From JAXMAR01 sp046350295 (lineage in GTDB: Bacteria > Planctomycetota > Planctomycetia > Gemmatales > Gemmataceae): 64,000 nt of DNA. The position numbers and the translations under genes were made by a program. How positions within the stretch are numbered: position 1 is the stretch's first letter; every line of letters starts with the position of its first letter. Below the pieces are notes generated by a model. The model had not been told where the DNA came from. It was given only the letters and a program-made list of their open reading frames with translations, and made no database searches. This document shows, piece by piece, positions 54,973 through 61,212 of this stretch. The stretch lies in the NCBI GenBank assembly GCA_046350295.1, contig JAXMAR010000033.1, positions 29,826 to 93,825 of the forward strand. Direction: 5' to 3'.

Positions 54973-56172
54973 ATGCGTCGCGCGTTTTTCGGTTTGTTTG
55001 CTCTCGTTTGCGGCCTCGTCTTCTCCGGCGTCGCCCCGGCCTGCCCCTTCTGTCAGGAGAACAAGGGGAAGACCCTCGTCGGCGACTTCAAGGAAGCCGA
55101 CATGGTCGTCCTCGGCAAGTTCGTCAAGACCCGGCCGGGCAAGGACCTGGAGTTCGAAAGCGACCTGAAGATCGTCGACGTGCTCAAGCCCCACCCGTTC
55201 CTCAAGGGCAAGGAGATCGTGACGCTGCCCAAGTACCAGACCAGCACCAACCTCTTCCTCGTCTACATGGACCTCTACAAGGGAGAGCTCGACGCCTACC
55301 GCGGCATCGAGATCGCCGGCAAGACCGAGCTGGTCGAATACCTCAAGGGGGCGGTCAAGCTGGCCGGGGCGACGCCCGCCGATCGCCTGCGCTTCGCCTT
55401 CAACTTCCTCCAGAGCGAGGACTTCGAGGTCTCCCTCGACGCCTACCGCGAGTTCGCCCAGGCCCCCTACCTCGACTACAAGTACATGGCCGCGACCCTG
55501 CCGGCCGACACCATCGTCGGCTGGCTCGATAGCCCGAAGACCGCTCCCTACCGCTACGGCCTCTACGCGTCGCTGCTGGGCCACGCCGGCGCCAAGGAAC
55601 CCGAAAAGTACGGCAAGGTGCTGCGCGGCATGATCGATGACCCGGAGAAACGCAAAGGCTCCGGCATCGACGGCCTCCTCGCCGGCTACGCCATGCTGCA
55701 GCCGAAAGCGGCGCTCGCCTACCTCGACGAGCGGCTCGCCAATCCGAAGGAGGACTTCCTGCTGCGTTACGCCTGCCTGCGCACCGCCCGGTTTCTCTGG
55801 GAGCAACGGCCCGACCTGATCTCGGAAAAGGAGTTGGTCCATTCGATGGTGCTGGTGGCGCGGGCGCCCGACATGTCCGACTTCGCCATCGAAGACCTGC
55901 GCCGCTGGAACCGCTGGGAGGCGACGTCCGACATCCTCGACCTGTTCGGCAAGAAAGGCTTTGACACGACGCTGATCAAGCGCTCCATTTTGCGTTACGC
56001 CCTGCACGCCAAGGCCCAGGGCAACAAGGACGCGAACACCTTCGTCGCCAAGCAGGATCCCGCCTGGGTCCGCTCGGTGCAGATGAACCTCGAACGCGAG
56101 GCCGACCTGAAGAAGCCCTACGAGCGCGAAGACACCAAGGCGCCCGCGAAGACGCCGACGAAGACCAAGTGA
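54973..56172 (+). CDS. Secreted CxxC protein with helical repeats (Cys paralogue)
   Basis: 399 residues. GGAGGA lies 8 bases before ATG 54973. Signal peptide AFFGLFALVCGLVFSGVAPA, then the mature N-terminus CPFCQENKGKTLVGDFKEAD, i.e. a CxxC at its very start. An N-terminal beta domain (ADMVVLGKFVKTRPGKDLEF) is followed by about 280 residues of helices (DRLRFAFNFLQSEDFEVSLD, EKYGKVLRGMIDDPEKRKGS, EDFLLRYACLRTARFLWEQR) resembling HEAT-like repeats, and a Lys-rich end. I recognise no named family. The gene is followed after 13 bases by a paralogue with about two-thirds identical residues, whose first motif cysteine is replaced by an in-frame TGA. Confidence 0.82.
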   Translation: MRRAFFGLFALVCGLVFSGVAPACPFCQENKGKTLVGDFKEADMVVLGKFVKTRPGKDLEFESDLKIVDVLKPHPFLKGKEIVTLPKYQTSTNLFLVYMDLYKGELDAYRGIEIAGKTELVEYLKGAVKLAGATPADRLRFAFNFLQSEDFEVSLDAYREFAQAPYLDYKYMAATLPADTIVGWLDSPKTAPYRYGLYASLLGHAGAKEPEKYGKVLRGMIDDPEKRKGSGIDGLLAGYAMLQPKAALAYLDERLANPKEDFLLRYACLRTARFLWEQRPDLISEKELVHSMVLVARAPDMSDFAIEDLRRWNRWEATSDILDLFGKKGFDTTLIKRSILRYALHAKAQGNKDANTFVAKQDPAWVRSVQMNLEREADLKKPYEREDTKAPAKTPTKTK

Positions 56173-56185
56173 TGGGAGGATGGAT

Positions 56186-57367
56186 ATGCGAGCCGTCTTC
56201 CGCCTGGCGCTCTTCGCGCTGTTCCTGGTAACGCCGCGCCATGCCTTCGCCTGACGCTTCTGCGACCCCAAGGGCAATTCGCTGGTCAGCGAGTTCCGCG
56301 ACGCCGACTTCGTCATCGTCGGCAAGTTGATCGAGACGCGGCCGGGCAAGCTGCTGGATTTCGAAAGCGACGTGAAGGTCGTCGAGATCCTGAAAGCCCA
56401 TCCCTTCCTGAAGGGGAAGGACGTCGTCACCGTGGACAAGCAGCTGGGCGTCCATCCCTTCCTGATCTTCGTCGCCGTCGGCACGGACCGGCTCGACGCC
56501 TATCGCGGGGTCGAGATCGCTCCCAAGAGTGACATGCTCGCGTACCTCCGCGGCGGTCTCAAGCTCGCGGACGCCCCGGCCGCCGAGCGCCTGCGCCACG
56601 CCTTCCAGCATCTTCAGAGCGACGACTTCGAAGTGTCGCTCGACGCCTACCGGCAGTTCGCCAAGGCGTCCTACCTCGACTACCGGAGCCTCGCGGCGAC
56701 GCTGCCGGCCGAGACCATCGCCGGCTGGCTCGCGAGCCCAAAGACCGCTCCCTTTCGCTACGGCCTCTACGCGTCGCTCCTGGGCCACGCCGGCGCCAAG
56801 GAACCGGAGAAATACGGCAAGGCGCTGCGCGGCATGATCGACGACCCGGAGAAGCGCAACTCGTCCGGGATCGACGGTCTCCTCGCCGGTTACACGATGT
56901 TGCAACCGAAGGAGGCGCTGCGCTATCTCAACGACCGATTGAGCGATTCCAGGGAGGAGTTCTTGCTCCGCTACGCCTGCCTCCGCACGCTGCGTTTCCT
57001 GTGGGAAGATCGGCCGGACATTGTCCCCGAGAAAGAGCTCGCAGCCGCGATGATGATGGCGGCCCGGGCGCCCGACATGTCCGACTTCGCCATCGAGGAC
57101 CTGAGGCGCTGGAACCGCTGGGAAACGCTGCCGGCTGTCGTCGACCTCTTCGGCAAAAAGGGCTACGATACGACGCTGATCCGCAAGGCGATCCTGCGTT
57201 ACGCCCTGCACGCGCAAGCCCAGGGCGCCAAAGAAGCGTCGGCGTTCGTCGCCAGGCAAGATCCGACCTGGGTCCGCTCCGTGCTCCAGGGCCTGGAGCG
57301 CGAGACCGACTTGAAGAAGCCGTACGAACGCGATGGCGGCAAAGCCAAAACGACCAAGACGAAGTGA
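56186..57367 (+). CDS. Candidate secreted selenoprotein: paralogue with in-frame TGA at the CxxC
   Basis: 393 codons. GGGAGGA sits 5 bases before ATG 56186. Signal peptide MRAVFRLALFALFLVTPRHA then FA, the TGA at 56252-56254 (codon 23), then RFCDPKGNSLVSEFRDAD. Aligned to the Cys paralogue (PACPFCQENKGKTLVGDFKEAD), the TGA stands exactly at the first Cys of CxxC. The 370 codons after it are intact with no frameshift and closely similar to the paralogue to the end, so the reading frame has been kept. A hairpin with a GGUC loop lies 29 bases after the TGA (separate entry). Reading: either selenocysteine (UxxC) or a nonsense mutation or base error (TGC to TGA needs one change). Selenium machinery genes are not in the window. 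Confidence 0.6.
56276..56295 (+). promoter_or_regulatory. SECIS-like hairpin after the in-frame TGA
   Basis: 5' arm AATTCGCT (56276-56283), loop GGTC (56284-56287), 3' arm AGCGAGTT (56288-56295): eight pairs including one G-U. Two further G-C pairs (56273-56274 with 56296-56297) form past a bulged C at 56275. The loop starts 29 bases after the TGA and begins with GG, matching what is required of bacterial SECIS elements; the Escherichia coli fdhF element also has GGUC at its loop. The Cys paralogue lacks it. Confidence 0.5.
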
Positions 57368-57396
57368 AGTGAACGAGCCACAAAAGGAGAACTACA

Positions 57397-57422
57397 AAAG
57401 GAGCCGAGGACTCGGCTCCTTT
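57397..57422. terminator. Bidirectional terminator between the TGA gene and DUF2330 copy E
   Basis: 12-base arms (AAAGGAGCCGAG / CTCGGCTCCTTT) with a 2-base loop, A-rich before and T-containing after, between convergent stops. Confidence 0.8.
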
Positions 57423-57456
57423 CCGTGTTTTCCGTGTCTTCCGTGGTTCAAACATC

Positions 57457-58833
57457 TCACGGAGGCGACGTCGGCAATATCTCCTGATACTCCGACCGAT
57501 CCTCGTGATCGCCTTCGCGGGCCGGAATCAAATCCAGGTCTTCGTTCATCTCGTCCCGGCAAAAGCTCTTGCGGAACTTGGTGATGAACATGCCCTCCTG
57601 CATGTGTCCCGCGAGCTGCGCCAGGCCGCGCACATCCTCCTCCGGCGCCTCGCGCACCAGGTAGCCGATGGGCCGCTCCTTCTGGCACTTCGCGAGCCGG
57701 GCCTGGATGACCTTGCGGATGGCGGTCGCCTTCTTGACGTCCTTCATGTCGGCTTCGGTGAAGCCCTCGTCCACGTTCGGAACCTTCTCGCTGTAGGGCG
57801 CTTCACCTTTGAAGATCTTGACGTCGTCCGCGCTCAACTTGCGGGCCCATTCCATCGTCGTCGGGATGTGGCCCTTGAGGCCAGGCGCCGGGCGCTGGCC
57901 GGGCATGAACTTGAAGCCGAGATCACCCGCGCGTTTGAGAAGGACGGGGACCTGGCCGCCGAGCGCCTTGACCCATTCCTCGCCGCCTCCCTGGATGCCG
58001 CCGGGCGTGCAGCCGGTCGCCGCTTGCAGCATCGGGACCCAGGTGTACTGATACGTCCAGTCGCCGGGCAGATCGACCTTGTGCGGCGCCTGCACGTAAA
58101 AGAGCGCCTCGGTCTTGTCCTTCACCGAGATCTGCGTGATCTTGAGCGGATAGACGAACTTGTCCGATTCGAACTGGAAACGGGTGGGCGTCACCTCGCC
58201 CGCGTAGCTGCCGTCCTTGTTCTTCTTCATCGCCATGGTGTCGATTTTCATGACGGTGAAGAACCACTTTTTCTTGATGTAGTGATCGAGCGTCGCCTCA
58301 TCGCCGGCGTACTGGTACTTGTTGTCCTTGAGCCACTGGAAAAGGTCGTCGGCCCGGTCGGCGACGATGATCTTGTAATCGAGGCTGCCGACCACGCCGG
58401 CTTCGAGGACGAGCACCTTGCGCCCCTCTTTCGCGGCCTTCTCCTTGCCTTGATTGTCGGCAATCTCCCCGAGCCGCTGCAACCCGTTGAAGAGAAAGAG
58501 ACGATCGTCCTCCCGGAATAGCAGCCGGCTCTGCGGCGACTCGCGCTTCTTGAGGATGGTGTACACCGCCAGGTGCTTGAAAAACTCTTTGGGCATCTCG
58601 TGCAGCTTGGGCCGCGTCGGCGTCGGGATGACCATGCCGAAGTCGAGAGCGTTCCCCTCGAACTTGGGCTGGACGGTGAACGTCTCCATCTTCGCCGCCG
58701 GGTCCCAGGAAAGGAACACCTTCTGGGCCGGCTGGAGAATGTCGGCGTTCTTGGCGGAGAAGTAGCAGCAGGCGGCGTCGGCAACGGCCGGCTGCAAGAC
58801 GGCGCAGAGCGCCAAAGCGAGCATGCGTTTCAT
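57457..58833 (-). CDS. DUF2330 secreted protein, distant copy E
   Basis: 458 residues. Signal peptide MKRMLALALCAVLQPAVADA then ACCYFSAKNADILQP. Same plan as copies A-D 35 kb away, with a different insert (FREDDRLFLFNGLQRLGEIA) and the C-terminal EDRSEYQEILPTSPP. It is convergent with the pair of secreted CxxC proteins, which, like DUF2330, place cysteines directly at the mature N-terminus. A shared export or redox context is an inference only. Confidence 0.88.
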   Translation of the reverse strand: MKRMLALALCAVLQPAVADAACCYFSAKNADILQPAQKVFLSWDPAAKMETFTVQPKFEGNALDFGMVIPTPTRPKLHEMPKEFFKHLAVYTILKKRESPQSRLLFREDDRLFLFNGLQRLGEIADNQGKEKAAKEGRKVLVLEAGVVGSLDYKIIVADRADDLFQWLKDNKYQYAGDEATLDHYIKKKWFFTVMKIDTMAMKKNKDGSYAGEVTPTRFQFESDKFVYPLKITQISVKDKTEALFYVQAPHKVDLPGDWTYQYTWVPMLQAATGCTPGGIQGGGEEWVKALGGQVPVLLKRAGDLGFKFMPGQRPAPGLKGHIPTTMEWARKLSADDVKIFKGEAPYSEKVPNVDEGFTEADMKDVKKATAIRKVIQARLAKCQKERPIGYLVREAPEEDVRGLAQLAGHMQEGMFITKFRKSFCRDEMNEDLDLIPAREGDHEDRSEYQEILPTSPP

Positions 58834-58896
58834 GATTCGGCTCCTGCGAGGAGGATGGTCACGATAGATATGTGACGAGGCGGGTCGTTTCCTTCG

Positions 58897-59424
58897 CTAT
58901 GGCAAGGACGAATCAGCCGGCCCCGACGATTGGTCTGCCTGCGCCTCGCTGATTTCCAGGGTCCGCTTCAAGACGGACAGGGCCATGATGTCCTTGTCGC
59001 GCCCCGCCTTCTCTTTCATGGCGATGACGGTCCGCAGGTTGAGCACGCGCAGGTTTTGCTCGTCGATCGGCACGAGATGGGAATCCGGAAGCAGGCTGTC
59101 GTAGTCCCGGTCGTCCGAAATGGCGCCGAGCACGTCCAGCGGTCCCAGGCGCGTCGCCAACAGGTTGTGGCCCGGCCCGGCAAGATGAGAGAGTGTCGGC
59201 TTGACCTTCCGGTCGCGGCGTTCGCGGTAGTAAGCGTCGAGGTCCTCGAGCGCCGCCACGAGCCTTTGCAGATTCTCTGGGGTGCGGCGGTGCACGATGT
59301 CGACGTCAAACGTGCTTATCGGCGCTCCTTGCAGCACTGCGCTCAGGGCGCCGATCAGAATGAACTCGACCTGGTGGTCAGCGAGTTTCTTGAGGATCGC
59401 CTTTAGGTCGGGTGGCTCGGGCAT
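58897..59424 (-). CDS. Nucleotidyltransferase-fold protein
   Basis: 175 residues. The N-terminal pattern VEFILIGALSAVLQGAPIST then FDVDIVHRRTPENLQRLVAAL is that of MNT/AbiEii-like nucleotidyltransferases: a helical turn around G(A)LSAVLQG, the paired acidic residues DVD, and 'R.PEN...L..AL'. LGPLDVLGAI adds the third acidic position, and a C-terminal helix with LNLRTVIAMKEKAGRDKDIM is usual for this group. Such proteins often act as nucleotide-transferring toxins or antitoxins. It overlaps by 47 bases the small gene upstream, which suggests a two-gene module. Confidence 0.75.
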   Translation of the reverse strand: MPEPPDLKAILKKLADHQVEFILIGALSAVLQGAPISTFDVDIVHRRTPENLQRLVAALEDLDAYYRERRDRKVKPTLSHLAGPGHNLLATRLGPLDVLGAISDDRDYDSLLPDSHLVPIDEQNLRVLNLRTVIAMKEKAGRDKDIMALSVLKRTLEISEAQADQSSGPADSSLP

Positions 59425-59590
59425 TCCTTACCTGCCAGATGAAGCGGGCGGCGTTGCTGGCCGTCTCGAGACGCTGCGCGGGCGTGAGGTCGAGAAAATA
59501 ACGGATCAGCGTCAGGTCGACGCCGTCCGGGCTATGCGTCGGCAGTATCGGCCCCTGTTGATCGGTCTCGACCGGCTCGAACATGGTCAC
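59378..59590 (-). CDS. Small partner of the nucleotidyltransferase
   Basis: 70 residues: VDLTLIRYFLDLTPAQRLET then ASNAARFIWQVRNAR. The 'VDLTLIR.FL.LTP.QRL' motif is seen in short proteins encoded directly before nucleotidyltransferases of this type. The 47-base overlap with the next gene implies tight co-expression. Function unknown; likely the other half of a toxin-antitoxin-like pair. Confidence 0.65.
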   Translation of the reverse strand: MTMFEPVETDQQGPILPTHSPDGVDLTLIRYFLDLTPAQRLETASNAARFIWQVRNARATRPKGDPQETR

Positions 59591-59748
59591 TCCTCCTGCC
59601 TCATCTTATCGCGTCACTCCTTCGTGACCAACTCCGTCCAGGCTCAGAATCGTGTTTGCCACGGCCGTCTACGCCGCCAATTCGATCATCAATACGGTGC
59701 GGCTGCGGAGGCCTACGTCCGGCCGTCGGAACCCCGGCTATCGGAGAA

Positions 59749-59775
59749 GGAGGGCCCGGCGCCGGGCCCTCCCTT
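59749..59775 (-). terminator. Palindromic terminator of the small secreted gene
   Basis: Perfect palindrome of two 11-base arms (GAGGGCCCGGC / GCCGGGCCCTC) at 59749-59770, just after the minus-strand stop at 59786. Confidence 0.65.
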
Positions 59776-59785
59776 TCGTCGCCCC

Positions 59786-60100
59786 CTATTTCCTCTTGGT
59801 CGCCTCCACCCGCATGGCGACGCTCGGATCCCCTTCCTTGGTGGTGACGCGGATCGTCGTGCCTTTGATGAGATCGGCGAGCTTGCAATCCTTGCCGTCG
59901 GCGTCATGCACCACCGCGGTCGTCGCCAGGGTGTGCGAGTGTTCCTTGCCTTTGCTCTCCATGACGAACGTGTTCCCCTTGACGCTGACCAGCGTCCCGG
60001 TGTGGATGTTCTTGTCCGACTTGTCGCCCGCGGGCAGCTGTCCCGCGGACAAGACAACGAGGGCGAGTCCAGACAAAGCGAGAGAGAACAGACGCGACAT
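59786..60100 (-). CDS. Small secreted beta-rich protein
   Basis: 104 residues from ATG 60100. Signal peptide MSRLFSLALSGLALVVLSAG, then NIHTGTLVSVKGNTFVMESK, HTLATTAVVHDADGKDCKL, KGTTIRVTTKEGDPSVAMRV. The alternating strands, with a 'G.V.....F.....G..H.......D', resemble small OB/DUF5666-like folds common in planctomycetes. Function unknown. It is divergent from the methyltransferase. Confidence 0.75.
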   Translation of the reverse strand: MSRLFSLALSGLALVVLSAGQLPAGDKSDKNIHTGTLVSVKGNTFVMESKGKEHSHTLATTAVVHDADGKDCKLADLIKGTTIRVTTKEGDPSVAMRVEATKRK

Positions 60101-60413
60101 CGATGCGCTCCTTTGGGCGGGACCATGAAAATGCCGGCAGCGCCGGCGTTCGGCGACGCTGGATCGCCTCCGGTTCGCGGAAGTGGAAACAACACCACCC
60201 CGATGGGCGAATCTCCCAAGGAGGTTGCAACGAATGTGCCCAACGCGGCGATTCGACGCGTGCGGCACAAGACCATTCGTGCGGGCGGCTTGCGGCTCGT
60301 CTTCGGATGCCCTCGCTTCCGGCGGAAGCCTGGCGCCGGTTAACAGGAAGCGGCTCGCGCAACAAACGGCGCCCGACGACTCGCACAGGTCCAACCGCCT
60401 CGCGGCGCGTACC
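60101..60413. other. Divergent intergenic region before the methyltransferase
   Basis: An AAGGAGG site at about 60219 stands 9 bases before an ATG (60234) in frame with the methyltransferase, so a longer N-terminus cannot be excluded, though the added 60 residues do not look like protein. I see no other gene I would support. Confidence 0.4.
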
Positions 60414-61178
60414 ATGATGAGCATGGACCAGGCGCGTCACTGGAGTAAAGCCGCCTCCTTTTATGAGGCTGAGTTCGTCGATCCCTATCGCGACGACGTA
60501 CAGAGCCCCCTGCACGCCACACTGCGCAAGCTCGCCGCGCGCCATCCCGTTGTCGCCGACCTCGGCTGCGGCATCGGGCCGCTGTTGCCGTTCCTGACGG
60601 AGCGCTTTCACGAGGTACACGCCGTCGACTTCGCCGAGGGCATGCTCGAGCGGGCCCGCGCCACGGTCCCGAAAGCGAAGAACGTCTCGTTCCACCGCCT
60701 TTCCTTTACCGACCTGACGCCGCTCCACGGGACGCTCGACCTCGCCGTCGCGGTCAACAGCCTCGTCTTGCCGAGCATCGCCGACCTCGAAGAAAGCCTG
60801 CGGCAGATTCACGCGACCCTCCGGCAGCGCGGCAAATTCGTCGGCATCCTCCCGGGCATCGACGGCGTGCACTATTACACGATGTTGCTGGTGGACCGCG
60901 CCCTCGGGCAAGGAAAACCCCTGGACGTCGCCCGCAAGAATGCCGCGGCCCTCGGCGAATTGAAGGACTACGACTTCGCCTTCGGCCAGTTCCGCTTCAA
61001 CGGTCTGGAGCAACACTTCTGGCAGCCGTTCGAGATCCGTTATCGGCTGCACAACGCGAAGTTCCGGCTGCGACGGTTCAAGAAAGTACACCTCTCCTGG
61101 AAGCAGTTCGCGGCGGGGGAGGAGTTGAAGAAGCATCCGCCCCCCTGGGATTGGTTTTTCCTTGCGGAGAAAACGTGA
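60414..61178 (+). CDS. SAM-dependent methyltransferase
   Basis: 254 residues. Class I Rossmann methyltransferase: motif I VVADLGCGIGPLLPFL, acidic residue after strand 2 in VHAVDFAEGMLERAR, motif near LSFTDLTPLHGTLDLAVAVN, then a strand GKFVGILPGI. N-terminal HWSKAASFYEAEFVDPYRDD is the substrate lid. The acceptor is unknown. ATG 60414 is chosen because the family starts close to 'WS'; an upstream in-frame ATG at 60234 has a better ribosome-binding site. The UvrA paralogue starts 34 bases after its stop on the same strand. Confidence 0.82.
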   Translation: MMSMDQARHWSKAASFYEAEFVDPYRDDVQSPLHATLRKLAARHPVVADLGCGIGPLLPFLTERFHEVHAVDFAEGMLERARATVPKAKNVSFHRLSFTDLTPLHGTLDLAVAVNSLVLPSIADLEESLRQIHATLRQRGKFVGILPGIDGVHYYTMLLVDRALGQGKPLDVARKNAAALGELKDYDFAFGQFRFNGLEQHFWQPFEIRYRLHNAKFRLRRFKKVHLSWKQFAAGEELKKHPPPWDWFFLAEKT

Positions 61179-61212
61179 CTCAACCAGCTTTGACGCTCAA
61201 AGCGTCGCCGGT

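Noticed and set aside
56252..56254. TGA read as Trp through a changed genetic code
   Set aside because: All other genes use TGA as a normal stop (for example moeA, the HEAT and DUF1569 genes), so code change is not plausible.
54841..56484. Upstream extension of the DUF1569 frame on the minus strand
   Set aside because: It lies antisense to the CxxC protein pair; the extra 540 residues have shadow composition and DUF1569 begins at Met 54840.
60203..60343. 46-codon plus-strand frame (MGESPKEVATNVPN...) before the methyltransferase
   Set aside because: No ribosome-binding site and no recognisable family; it overlaps the possible methyltransferase leader. Could be real, but I cannot support it.
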